From Halictus rubicundus (Eukaryota > Arthropoda > Insecta > Hymenoptera > Halictidae): a DNA stretch of 64,000 bases. Each line of letters opens with the position of its first letter. The stretch's first letter is position 1. Location of the stretch: positions 247,745-311,744 of the forward strand of contig NW_027488833.1 in NCBI RefSeq assembly GCF_050948215.1, in the 5' to 3' direction. The notes under the pieces were generated by a model. That model worked only from the letters and a program-made list of their open reading frames with translations. It had not been told where the DNA came from and searched no databases. Shown here in pieces: positions 1 to 12,000 of the stretch. Position numbers and translations under genes: made by a program.

Positions 1-639
1 GATATGATAGCACAATGTGAATCAGCCACGTTGGAATCAGATGCTTCATTGTCTGCTATCCAAGAGAACACAGATGATGATAGTTTTGATGACAATATTG
101 AAATCGATAATATTGAAGAACTGTCAACATCGGTGTGCTAGCTAGAATCGTGTGCGATTGAATACTTTGCAGGGTATATCGCTAAAAAATGTATTGAAAA
201 ATCGGGATGTCGTAGGTGTTACGATATGTTTTTGGAGAATAATGCAACGTTCACACGAGACGAGCAACTACTGTTATCCTTTAGAGCATATATTGTACAC
301 GATAACATTGAATTTGGGCATCTTTGTGTCCCGAGTGTACATTTTTCGGCCATTTTTAAAATTATAAATAAAACTTTTGACATGGTTTACCCATCCATAC
401 GCAGCGAGGCATTCATATTAGATAAACTATCGATATTTTCGATAATTTCACGTTCTGTGGAACAGAAATATCCAAACTGCTTTAACCAAGACGAATGCGC
501 TGAACATAAGAAAGACATTGTATATTTTACATTAACAGTAAAAATTCATAAGGATACAGTGTGGCTCGGCAAGAAATGTAGATGTATAAAAAATTCCGCG
601 AAAACATTTTCCAAATTATCGCATTTCAGACATGTTTAA
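1..639 (+). pseudogene. P-element/THAP9-like transposase, C-terminal remnant
   Basis: One reading frame runs from the window edge to a stop at 637-639, interrupted by a TAG at 139-141. After that stop it reads EYFAGYIAKKC, then a C-x2-C pair (CRRC), and near the end CAEHKKDIVYFTL followed by a basic KLSHFRH tail. This order (AGY...K.C..C, then C..HK, then a basic KL-rich end) is what I recognise from the C-terminal part of P-element/THAP9-type DNA transposases. The catalytic core and any THAP zinc finger would lie upstream, outside the window. The internal stop and the lack of nearby terminal repeats suggest a dead copy. The family call rests on motif memory; a search would settle it. Confidence 0.55.
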
Positions 640-2489
640 ATTTTTTCATTTTTATAGATAATCCTGTTGGTATTTCAATATACTTTTTAAGTGTGTCTAT
701 AATAAATTCATTAAAATCAGTTATTAATCATATTTTCGGAATTTCATGCATAGAGATTTGCGTATACGTTGTGTATATGAAATTCTGGAAACTAGGTTAA
801 TAAACATTTTGTAAATGATTTTTTTATAGAAGCAATTAAGAAATATATACAGCTGCATTGTAATATTTGGAATACATTTGTAGTTGCTTTGGCTCGAGGA
901 ATATGGTGATTGTAGTAGTTTTGTTTTGTATGTTTTATTATCATGCAAAGACTTTGTATTATATTCTTAACGATTTTTTTTGCTTGATTTATTCTTTTTT
1001 TCACGATTCGGAGTACACTCAATGTTCTTTTACTTAATAAAATGTGTAAATATATAACTTCGTGTATTTTATTGTGGTGTATACGTTTGTACACGTATGC
1101 TGATGTTGGTAAACATTTAATGTACTCTGGGATGGATAAGACCTTCTTTCACGCCTTCACGTGGCCCATCCTGTTAATTTTATTACTTTGACCACTGCAT
1201 GTACTACATCACTGCATTGGGAAGTAATAGAAGAACTAAGATGAAAGAGTGGCATGCTATTACAATTGCATTATACGTAGAATGGTATATCTGGTTTTAA
1301 TAGTAACGTGGCTTGATTTTTAAAGCCCAATAACTAGTAGAATTTATTACATATGTAAATGTATGTTTTTATGTCTAATTGTAATGTATTCTTTCTAGGA
1401 GATCATCTGCGCATATACATATATAATGTACATGTACGTATATGTAGGGAGCATCAAGAAGCACAAATTCACACTCATGCGGAGGAATTCATATTAAAAA
1501 CATTATTATGTATTTTTGCTAGTATTTAAATATATCATTATTAATGTTACTTTTTTGGTAAATATTCCGCGTAATTATGTATATTTATTTACACTTTATT
1601 CCTACACACTTCCTTAACTTCCTTTTCATTCTATTTATGGCGTGTTTGGACTCATTTTTACCAGAAAAATATTACCAATTTATTGTTCATATTTTCATAA
1701 CATGACAATAAATTATTAAAAAAATTAGATTTTTATTAGTAAGCAATGCTTATGAGCTTACATTGTTGTGTCCGGTAGCTGCTTGCCTGACTGACGATGA
1801 GCCACTGAAATTCTCAAGACCACGATCGGAAAAGAGTACGAAAAACAACACTGTAACACATTGCCTATTAATAATGAACAACCAGAACCCAACTGTCTTA
1901 TTATTAAAAATATCGTAATGAAAATATTATGAGCCGATTGGAGATGTATTTCTGATAAAAACGAATCTAAATTCGCTATAAATCGGAGAATAACGAAGAC
2001 TAAATTAACATTGAAAACTCTTATGGAAAACGGTTTCGGTAACGAATCTTGCCTACGCGGCCGCGCCGTCCCACGGCAGGGGGGGGGGGGGTGCTATCCC
2101 CTCCGCAGACTCGGCCCCCACTCTGACGTAACGTCGTCTGAGCTGCCTGCTCGACTATTCGACGCGTTCCACCGATTAGCGCAATCGTTTCCCGGTTCGG
2201 CGAAGCGCACATTTTGCTACAACTTTTAAACTAAAAAAAAATATCAATGCGAAATTGGGACTGATTCTTTTTAAAAATCGGGTTTAATGGTGTATACAGA
2301 AATAAGTTCTATATTTTTTAAGTAATTTTTTTTGTCCATTTTTAAGATATAGCCGGATAAGATGATGAAAAGTGCTCCCAAACCAAATTTATTTTTAGTC
2401 GCACCATGCTCAACAAAAAATTATAAAAAAAATTCATCAATATTCTACCTAATATCATACACGACTAAGATTTTTTCATAATTTTTGGT
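640..2489. other. AT-rich stretch without a recognisable gene
   Basis: I see no gene here. The DNA is AT-rich with short spurious frames. A GC-rich patch at about 2040-2200 holds a run of 13 G (2079-2091). Its short open frames on both strands have no recognisable motif. Confidence 0.5.
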
Positions 2490-2516
2490 TGCATATATGT
2501 AAAATACAGCGGAAGT

Positions 2517-5500
2517 GTGAGCACATGGCTGCAATTCTGGTCACATTTCCGAAAGATTCACGAGGACCGATCTGTTTCCCAGGAAGATAAATTAGAATAC
2601 TTGAAACAGATGATGGAAGAAGGCTCTAAAGCGGAAAGTGTCGTCAACGGATTCCCGACAACGGCGGAAAATTACGAAAAAGCTTTCGAGAGTCTCAAAA
2701 ACCGTTTTGGTCGAGACGATTTGCTCATCGAGTTTTACACCCGAGAGCTACTTTCGCTTGCGTTGCAGAATGCGACTAATAAAGGGAAACAAGTAGATGT
2801 TTCGACAATCTACGACAAGATATCAGCGCATATTCGCGCACTTGAGACGCTTGGCGTCAAAACGGACAATTGTGCAACGATGTTGTACCCACTCGTCGAA
2901 TCCTCGCTACCAGAGGAAATTCTTCGAACGTGGCAACGGTCGGCGTTCAGTACCAGCAACGAACCAGTGGACGGTGGCGAAGTTCCGGATCGTCTGACAC
3001 GACTTCTCCAGTTCCTCAAGGCCGAGGTCAGCAATGAGGAGAGAATAAATATGGCGATCAGCGGCTTCACATCATCAACCCTTGCCGAAAAAAGAAGTAG
3101 GGACAGCAAGGGAAAGGAGAAGACCGGACCACTGACGGAACTGCCGAGCGCCAGCGTTTTGTTTTCGGGTGAGGAAAGACGTTTGAAATGTATATTTTGC
3201 GACGGTAATCACGAAAATGCGAATTGTGACAAGGCTAAAAAATTATCATATGACGAACGAAAAGATTTGATCAAACAAAAAAGATGCTGTTTCAAATGCT
3301 TAAAACCGAATCATCAGTCGAGTAATTGCCGAGTTAGGATATCGTGTGCATTTTGTGGTAACCGTCATTCGGTACTTATGTGTCCGAGTTTATGTAACGC
3401 AACGCGAAATGCGACTCCGAGTAAAAGCGAAACGCGTGATAGAAGAGAAAACGTCGAACAGAGCCTCGCGAGTTTTGTTAATATGCCTGACGTCATTTTG
3501 CAAACATTGCGCGTCGTACTGTATTCCGATTCAGAGAGAAAGGTTGCACGCGTAGTTATCGATCAGGGTTCACACAGATCGTATGTTCGTTCCGAGGTAG
3601 CGAAATTTATGGGGTATGAACCTCTCGGAAAAAGAACAGTGACTCACACACTGTTTGGCGGTGCGAACTCTGGATCCAAGGAACACGATATTTATTTGAT
3701 TCGTATGAAGAGTTTAGATGGGAAATATTCATGCAATTTTCAAGTCATGAACGAGGATACGATTTGCACGGACATCCCAACGATTAAATCGGGTCCTTGG
3801 GTAAAAGAATTGGGAAAAGCCAACGTTTCTCTCACCGATCTGGAGACTACGAATGTTTCGGATAGGAATATAGATGTATTAATAGGCGCTGACGTGGCGG
3901 GCAAACTTTTTACCGGGAAGAAACGCGATCTACCGAGCGATTTAACAGCCTTCGAGACGAGATTAGGCTGGGTAGTTATGGGAAAAAACCCTACAAACGA
4001 TCAGGAAAACTGTTCCTCTACCGCATTGACGATGTTCGCGGGTGAGATGGGTATTTCGGATCTTTGGAGATTAGACCTCATAGGTATACAGGATCCGATC
4101 GAAAGAACGACCCAGATCACTAAAGAATTAAGGGTTAAGGAAAATTTTCTAAAAAACATTTCTTTAAGCAAAGACGGAAGGTACACCGTTGGATTGCCCT
4201 GGGTCGAGAACCACGCACCAATTTCACGTAATTTCGAGTTAGCCAAAAGTAGATTAAATGGTACAGTGAAAAAACTAAACAGAGATGGCCTGTATGAAGA
4301 ATATGATAAAATATTAGCAGAGTGGCTCGAACAGGGCATAATTGAGCGCGTACCAGACAATCAATTGAAAAACTTAGCCCACTATTTGCCTCATCGTCAC
4401 GTTTTAAAACCCGGAAGTACTACGCCGATACGACCAGTATTTGATGCCTCGGCGAGCGAGAAGGGTTTTCCGTCATTGAATCAGTGTTTAGAGAAGGGAC
4501 CCAATCTAATCGAGTTGATTCCAGCGACGTTATTGAGATTTCGTAGAAATGCAATAGCGGTTCTTGCGGACATTCGTAAAGCTTTCTTACAAATCGAGAT
4601 TAATTCAAAAGGCCGCGATTATTTGCGTTTTCTATGGTTTTCGGAAGGAAAACTAGTAACATTGCGTCATAAGCGCGTAGTATTTGGCCTTACAAGTAGC
4701 CCATTTTTGTTGGGGGCAGTTTTAGAATACCATTTCGCGAGAATTTTGAAGATGCAGAATCAACAGTTATGGTCCAAAGATGTTATTAACCAATTAGCAA
4801 AATCCTTTTATGTGGACAACTGTGTCACGAGTGTCGGATCTCGTTCAGAATTAAGCTCTTTTATGCAACAAGCGAAGGGAATAATTGCCGAAGGTAATTT
4901 TGAATTACGAGGGTGGGAGTATACTCACGATTTTTCGGGAAAAGAAACCACACTCGTACTCGGAATTTTATTTAATAAAGCTCGCGATACGATATCGATC
5001 AATCCTGCAATTCTCGACAACCGCGGTAATGAAGTAACGAAACGAAAAATTCTTTCAATGGCACATAGGGTGTTCGACCCCATCGGTTTTACGGCACCGG
5101 TCACACTAATTCCGAGATTAATATTAAAAGGTCTGTGGAACGCGGGGTATGACTGGGACACACCGGTAGACGAAAATACGCGGAAAGAGTTTTGTAATTG
5201 GCAGAAACAATTACACTATTTAAGTGATATCGAACTGCCGAGAAAATTCGGCACGGGCGTCTTTTCGCTGCACACCTTTTGTGATGCAAGCCGGGCAGCA
5301 TACGCTACCGTCACCTTCTTGCGCGTGGAAAACGATAGTCCTGTAGAATTGCATTTACTTGCCGCGAAAGCGCGAATCGCACCGGATAACGCAACTATTC
5401 CACGTCTCGAACTCCTGGCCGCGTGCATAGGTAGCCGTCAAACTGACGACATGTTACAAGCCCTCAGTTGTAGAGACATTCCCGTTTTTTGTTGGTCCGA

Positions 5501-6044
5501 TTCAACTACAGTTTTGACCTGGATAAATCGAGACAGTCAATGGGGTATTTTTGTATGGAATCGCGTACGCGAGATTCGCCGTCTATCAGAATCGTGGACG
5601 TGGAAATATGTACCCGGACCACTAAATCCAGCCGATCTTCCGTCGCGCGGATGTCAAGCTAAACAGTTACTCGATTCGCGCTGGTGGGAGGGGCCTGATT
5701 GGTTGCGCGGACGTCAGCAAGATTGGCCAAGTATAAAGGGCAAAATTGACGAAAGTGAGGTAAATAGTGAGCTAAAAAAGTCCGCCGAGATCTCAATGCT
5801 TAATGTCAAACACATAGATGTAAGCTTGGTAAATAGATTTTCATCGTATAACAAGCTAATAAGATTTTTTAGTATTATGCTGAGATTTAAGAAATTTTTG
5901 AGAAAAGAAAGCATAAAAGAGAGATATTTGACATATAAAGAGATTTACGAAACAGAAGTAAAACTATTAAAATGTTTGCAAAAAGAAATGTTCTCACCAA
6001 AAAAGGACCCAAAGTTGTCTGCCATTAGAGATCGAACGGAGTGA
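2517..6044 (+). pseudogene. BEL/Pao gag-pol polyprotein, lacking gag N-terminus and integrase
   Basis: This 1175-codon open frame encodes a retrotransposon polyprotein. In order: the gag region typical of Pao elements (WLQFWSHFRKIH near the start), cysteine/histidine knuckles at about residues 225-300 (CIFCDGNH, CCFKCLKPNH, CAFCGNRH), a retropepsin-like site DQGS near 348, reverse transcriptase with FYVDNC near 763, and RNase H with FCDAS near 920. The frame starts at GTG and stays open upstream (IYVKYSGS), so this is a truncation point and not a real start. It ends just past the LLKCLQKEM region, where BEL elements normally continue into an H-H-C-C and D-D-E integrase. That whole module is absent, so the product could not integrate autonomously. 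No internal stops interrupt what remains. YVDN in place of YVDD occurs in some Pao relatives. Confidence 0.8.
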
Positions 6045-6207
6045 TATAAACGGGAAAGATATGCGTGAAGTTTTGTTAAACGAGCAAACCATTCGTAACG
6101 GCGACAACGAAAAAAACCGCGAGGCTCAACCTACTTATAATATCGAAAACGTTGTTAGGACTCGAAGCGGGCGTATTATTCGAAAACCCGATTATTATGT
6201 TTCGTGA
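6031..6207 (+). pseudogene. BEL/Pao pol C-terminal tail in a second frame
   Basis: In the +1 frame relative to gag-pol, this stretch overlaps the end of the polyprotein and stops at TGA 6205-6207. It ends VVRTRSGRIIRKPDYYVS, the basic RTRSGR.I..P.Y type of tail that I recognise at the end of LTR-retrotransposon integrase polyproteins. Its position next to the RNase H region shows that roughly a kilobase of integrase sequence was lost between the two. Confidence 0.5.
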
Positions 6208-6338
6208 AGATTATCCCAAGCGGAACTCCATGTATTTTCATTTTATGTTGTTTAGTAGGTATTCCGTTTTATGTCTTAAGCGATTTATGAACGTCATTCA
6301 GCGAAAGCGTATTGAGTCCAGGACTCAAGGTGGGAGGA

Positions 6339-6994
6339 TGTGAGAAATGCACGTGCATTTACAAGCGGCACAGATGGCCCCTCGACTACCTAGCATATTT
6401 TTTCGAACAGGCCTTCCCTTTTTTCCGCCGTTTCCTAAATGACTACGGAAAAGGAGGCCATAAAATGGTAAACGAAGGCCCCGAACGGACAGAGTGGGTC
6501 CTAGTACATGTGCAGGCCATCCGTGCAATTGGCACTACCCTTGGCCTGCGCCAGTCGAGGGGGCCATAAATTAAGAGGCCCATTTTAGGGTACCGTAAAC
6601 GCGCTGCTCCGGGAGTCATACTTTTTAGAAGTGCACTAAAACGACTTGAGGGAGTGACTTTCTCCTCCACGGATCAAGAAGACCCTCCTGCCCCAAGTCG
6701 TTTAGCGAATAGGGATGATTTTTCCCCCGTTAGCGGATACCTCCGCCCAGTCAATTTTAGTTTAAATAGAGCTGACCCCGCAGCAGAAAGTTAGGATTCA
6801 AGCATTCGGACTGTAGAGTGTTTTCGGTGTGTCGAGATTTTTAGTGCTCAAGTATACGCGACACGCTGACATTGACGGTTTTAATTTCGGTCCGGATATA
6901 ATTAATAAAGCCTTGTTTCTTGTCTATTCGGAATCCTCGACTGTTTTGTGAAGTGCCCTTTTTTACTCTCACCGTTCCTTTAATAAAATCAACA
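6339..6994 (+). repeat. 3' LTR of the truncated BEL/Pao element
   Basis: Starts TGTGAGAAATGC right after the purine-rich AAGGTGGGAGGA and ends AAAATCAACA, giving the usual TG...CA ends over 656 bp. AATAAA polyadenylation signals lie near 6903 and 6981. It shares a block with the LTR of the BEL element at 27461: the words CGCGCTGCTCCGGG and CGAATAGGGATG and a stem-loop between them. The two elements are therefore related despite low overall identity. Confidence 0.7.
6638..6703 (+). promoter_or_regulatory. LTR stem-loop conserved between two BEL elements
   Basis: AAACGACTTG (6638-6647) pairs with CAAGTCGTTT (6694-6703). The BEL LTRs at 28044-28117 and 34974-35047 have an equivalent 13-bp stem, also followed by CGAATAGGGATG. 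Several stem positions differ between the two elements with pairing kept. Confidence 0.55.
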
Positions 6995-7655
6995 GTGGGC
7001 AATTTGGACGAAATCGGATTCAAAATCAAGGAACTTTCGATAGGAATGAGGTAGAGCGATGAAATTTTTTTTAAATGAAAGCTGAAACTTAGTAGAATAT
7101 GGGAAAAATAGAGAGATTGTGGTCCGAACGTTTTTTAACCTCGAGAAAATTCGTTAAACGCGCACAAATTCAAGAAAATGTTAGTTTTTTCAATACCACG
7201 CCCGGAAAAAAATTTTTTCTAACATGCTATACATCATTTCCCATAGATTTCTTCACGCTGATTTCAAATCTGGTCTCAAAATTTGTCTACGACCTCAGGA
7301 TTTTGCAAAAACTAGATTTTTGTGACAAAAACTAATGAAGTCATTTTTTCGTTGAAATGATTGAATGGTAATAATCTCTCTAATTTTCCCATATTTTACA
7401 AAGGTTCAGCTTTCATTTAAAAAAAATTTCATCGTTCTACCTCATTCCTATCGAAAGTTCTTTGATTTTGAATCCGATTTCGTCCAAATTGTCCATTGTG
7501 CGGCACGCGGCATACAGTGATCAATTTGGACTAAGTTTCAGCTTTCATTTAAAAAAAATTTCATCGCTCTACCTCATTCCTATCGAAAGTTCCTTGATTT
7601 TGAATCCGATTTCGTCCAAATTGCCCACTGTGCGGCGTCCCATGATTCTGGCATC
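6995..7655 (+). mobile_element. Foldback non-autonomous DNA element, copy 1
   Basis: The left arm GTGGGCAATTTGGACGAAAT... (from 6993) is repeated inverted at about 7370-7505, ending in TCCAAATTGTCCATTGTGCG. A second partial copy of the right arm follows at about 7520-7640, ending CCACTGTGCGGC. No coding capacity is visible. The same family recurs in opposite orientation at 25297-25809. Confidence 0.7.
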
Positions 7656-8162
7656 ACGACTGGACGAGTCTGATCGAGCTCGATGAATACAGTTGTGTTC
7701 GTACGTGTCGTACTATTGCGTTCGTCGTTTATTTTCTCACTACAAACGTGAAAGAAAATAACACAACTACATTCTGAGTCACATAGATTGACATCTCGCA
7801 AAAAACGATCAATTACATAATTATTGATTAATTAACTCTTAACTCTTTCGAATTTCACAATTAATATTAATTGATATTTTACATGATTCTTTAAAGCTAA
7901 AGTTTATGTTGTTTAAATGAAATATACATGAAAATATATAGTAAATTTCAATTTAATTTCTTTTTCAAATTCAGTTACAAAATATATTCAAAATGGATGC
8001 GCATCAATAGTGTTAAAAAATTATAGAAATGCAAATAATAATTATACGCATGGAGAAATGTATAAATAAAATGTATAAAATAAATGTATGAAAATTGTAT
8101 TTCTATAATTTGAAAATGTTGTATCTATATTTATTTAATGTTGTATCTGTAATAATTAATAT
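7656..8162. other. AT-rich spacer, no gene seen
   Basis: AT-rich sequence between the foldback element and the Ty3-type element. Its last four bases, ATAT (8159-8162), are one copy of the Ty3-type element's target site duplication. Confidence 0.6.
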
Positions 8163-8433
8163 TGTTGCGGAGGCTTCGGCCCCGCCTCGCCGGCGAACAC
8201 ATCCCTCAACCAAACAACAACACCGAACACTACCAACAACTATATAACTATTTATTGGCTGTCAACGGACAATGTTAAAAGATGCGATACAGGTGCGTGC
8301 TCTCGCTTCGTCGACTCGAGAGGTTCTGTCGTCTGTCTTCTTCTTAACAACAACCCCGTTGGCCGGATACCATAATATCGATACGACGGCCAACTTCTCT
8401 CGATCGCCGCAATCGACAGCTTCCATCGTAACA
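8163..8433 (-). repeat. 3' LTR of the Ty3-type element
   Basis: On the minus strand it begins TGTTACGATGG at 8433 and ends CTCCGCAACA at 8163. It matches the copy at 13667-13937 base for base as far as I can tell by eye. Confidence 0.93.
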
Positions 8434-9075
8434 CTGCTCCCCCTCTCGAAAAAAACGGGCGTCCCGACCGCGGCGAAATTCGTCTGTGGTAACGTCCCAA
8501 CCTTCATGCCTCGTAATCGAAAGACGGCTCCTTGACATGTTAACCTCTGTCTGAAAAGTCGGTGAAAGAAAAGAAATTTGCTTTAACCCGGTGGCCTTAA
8601 TCAGACAGTAAACGTCCCGACATTTGTCCTCCGTCTCAGGGGAAAACCACCTAAAAACCCTGAGCAGGACGCTGGCATGAGGTATTTCCCTTAATGCTTC
8701 AGTGTAGTTATTCCGTCGACTTCTCGCCCTTCCCCTTGACTCTTGTGGCTTGAGTGCTTCTTTCTTGACGTTTTCCCGGGTGCTGCCCTCCCCCCGGGCG
8801 ACCACCGAGTCCTCTCCAGGATGCACCTCCAATCATCGCGAAATCTATCCGCGATAACATGGTGATTGGTGCACCACTCTTTGTGGACCAGTCGGGAAAG
8901 GGGGTACCCTCCTGAGGACGTATCCTCGCGAGGATACCACTTCCTCCCCCGAATTCCTAGGACTGTCTCTTTCACAAATGGAAAGTGATCGAGGTGCCGG
9001 AACGGAGTCGCACCCTCGCCTTCTTTCGATGCAGCGTCCTCTTCGTGGGCGAAAAGTGTCTAGGAATTCGGATTC
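8434..9075 (-). other. Noncoding 3' region and polypurine tract
   Basis: The stretch between the pol stop and the 3' LTR. On the minus strand the bases next to the LTR read GAGAGGGGGAGCAG (8434-8447), the expected plus-strand primer. Short open frames here show no env-like signal peptide or membrane segment. Confidence 0.6.
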
Positions 9076-12000
9076 CTATCCTAAACCACTGTAAGGTGCA
9101 AGCCGGTTCACGTGAACAACCTTCGGTTTTGCCTTAGGAGATCGGACTATTCGAAAAATTAATTCGTTCAATCGATTCTTGACGATGTACGGTCCTTCCC
9201 AGTCAGATTGGAGTTTCGGGCACCGGCCTCTTGTACGTCGTGGATTAAATAGCCAGACCTTGTCACCCGGATTGAAGGAAACCCGATTCGCATGAACATC
9301 GTACCAGGACTTCATTTTGTCACCACTAATCTTCATTCGTTGGCGTACAAAATCATGGATTCCCAAGATTTTAGCCCTCATTTCTCCAATGTAAGCTCCC
9401 TCCTCCTTCCTTTCAGAAGCGTAGTTACTGCCTCTCAGGAGATCCAAAGGAAGTCGTAATTCTCGACCCATGAGGACCATTGCCGGAGTATTTCGAGTTA
9501 CCTCATGTTGAGAAGTCCGATATGCTAAAAGGAACGTCGGTATCCATTCATCCCAATCTTTTTGATGTTCGGAAACAAACTGTGTTAGATACTGTAACAA
9601 TGTACGAATCATCCTTTCGACGAGTCCGTCCGATTGGGGATGTAAGGGTGTCGTCCTTGTCTTTCTAATTCCAAGCAACCTCATCAACTCTTTGAAGACA
9701 CTCGACTCGAAATTCCTACCTTGATCTGAATGCAGTTCTAGTGGCACACCATGGCGACTTATTACATCTGTTAAAAGGGTCTTCGCAATGGTTGTTGCTT
9801 TTTGATTCGGAAGCGGAATTACTTCTGGCCACTTCGAGAAATAATCTACGACAACAAGGGCATATCTGTTTCCGGTCATAGATTTTGGCAAAGGGCCCAC
9901 AATGTCAAGTGCAATTCTTTCAAAAGGTGCTCCAACATTGTAAATCTTTAAAGAGCCTTTTCCTCTCTCCCTAGGACCCTTCTTCGCTACGCAGCTGTCG
10001 CAACGACGGCACCATTCCTCAACATCTCGACGATGATCAGGCCAGAAAAACCTTTGTCGAATCTTAGCAAGTGTTTTGCGAACTCCGAAGTGTCCTCCCC
10101 ATGGGGCGTTGTGACACTCGCGTAACACCTCTTCGGTTTTGCATCTAGGGACGATTAGTAACGGAACTGCTTCCTTCCCGTCCGTAGATTCCCACCTCCG
10201 GAAAAGCAAACCCTTTCTCGCTTCAAGAGAGTCCCAAATTTTCCAGTAAAATTTTGTTACGGGGGAAAATGCGGAAACTTCCTGCCAGTTTGGCTTATTT
10301 CGTTCGATTATCCTCCGCAAAATGAAGTTTATTTCTCCATCGGTCTCTTGCGCTTTCCTCCATTCCTCCGAATTGGCGTTTCCACAGATCGTCCTGAACA
10401 CGTGCTCTTCCTTTTCGCACATTTCTTCACGTGACTCCTTCTCCTCAAGGCGATGGCAATATTTACATTGCGAAATTTCGCATGGTCTTCTTGACAGACT
10501 GTCTGCAGTGACATGCAACTTCCCTTCTCGATGTCTAATTTCAAAATCATACTGTTGCAGCCTTTCTATCCAGCGAGCCGTTTGTCCTTCCGGATTCTTG
10601 AACGACAATAGCCACCTTAACGCAGCATGATCAGTCCTTACCAGAAATTTTCGACCATAAAGATAGGGGTGAAAATGTTCTATGGACTTAATTATCGCCA
10701 AAAGTTCCCGTCTTGTAACGCAATAATTCCTCTCTGCTTTTCCCAGCATTTTTGAAAAGTATGCAATAACTTTCTCCTCTTCACCTTGAACTTGCGAGAG
10801 GACTGCTCCAATGGCAAAATTCGACGCATCTGTATCCAAAATGAAATCTGCGTCTAATAAAGGATAAGCTAATATCGGAGATTCGGAAAGACGCTGCTTC
10901 AGCCACTCGAATACCTTGTGACATTCTTCCGACCATAAAAACGTAATTTTATCTTCCGTCAGGCGATGTAGTGGCCTAGCGATGGAAGAAAAATCTTTGA
11001 CGAATTTTCTATAATAAGTGCAAAGTCCGAGAAAACTCCTTAATTCCGTTTTACTCCTCGGAATTGGCCATTTCTGGATTGCCATTATCTTTTCGGGATC
11101 CGTTTTAATCCCGCGTTCGGAAACGATATGTCCAAGGTATCGCACCTCTTTGCAGAAGAAATTGCATTTCTTTGGATTCGCTAATAGTTTGGCTTGGCGC
11201 AGGCGTACGAAGACAGTCCTCAAATTGTCCATGTTTTCTTCGAAACTTCTTCCATAAACAATTATGTCGTCTAGATATACTAGGCAGATTTTCCCACAAA
11301 GGCCTTTCAATACCGTGTCCATAAGACGTTCAAACGTGGCAGGGGCATTACAAAGTCCGAAAGGCATCACTCTGAATTGCCAAAGCCCTTCTCCCACGCA
11401 GAATGCTGTCTTTTCACGGTCCCTTTCGTCAACCATAATCTGCCAATATCCACTTTGCAGATCTATGGTTGAAAACCAAGACGATTCAGCTAGAGCATCT
11501 AGCGTTTCTTCAATTCTCGGCAACGGATAAGAATCTTTTTTCGTGACATCATTTAACCGCCGATAGTCCACACAAAATCTCGTGCTGCCATCCTTTTTCT
11601 TCACGAGAACGATAGGAGAGGACCATGGACTTTTCGACTCCTCAATTACTCCCTGCCTTTCCATCTTCGCGAGTAATTCTTTAACTTCGTCTCGTCGGTA
11701 AAAAGGGAGACGTCGCGGTGCCTGTTTGATTGGTGCACAATCTCCTGTATCAATCTTATGTTGGACAACATCACAATTCCCAACATGTTCAGGATTTTCT
11801 GCGAATATGTCCTGAAATTCATGTGTTACTTTCGCAAATGCTGTCTTCCGTGGCGGAGATAAGGACGAACAGCAACGCTGGAAAAGATCTTCTAAGTGCT
11901 TCGGTACAGGTGGAACTGCAACCTCCTGCACCTCTTCCGCTACCGGAGTCTCCTCTTCCATCTTCGCTAATAAAGCTGCATCCTCCTTATTACGTATCTC

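Larger units (their letters stand above)
2490..6994 (+). mobile_element. 5'-truncated BEL/Pao LTR retrotransposon
   Basis: Gag-pol with BEL/Pao features is followed by a polypurine tract (about 6329-6338) and a 3' LTR. No 5' LTR or primer site is present, and homology seems to begin inside gag at about 2490. The integrase core is missing between reverse transcriptase/RNase H and the C-terminal tail. The 3' LTR ends directly against a foldback element whose terminal CAGTGGGC overlaps the LTR's last CA, so which inserted into which is unclear. Confidence 0.8.

Noticed and set aside
2011..2229. GC-rich frame near the poly-G run
   Set aside because: Both strands are open, there is no motif, and the 13-G run would make any frame unreliable.
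8344..8975. Minus-strand frames downstream of Ty3-type pol, considered as env
   Set aside because: No signal peptide, furin site or membrane segment, and one frame runs into the LTR.
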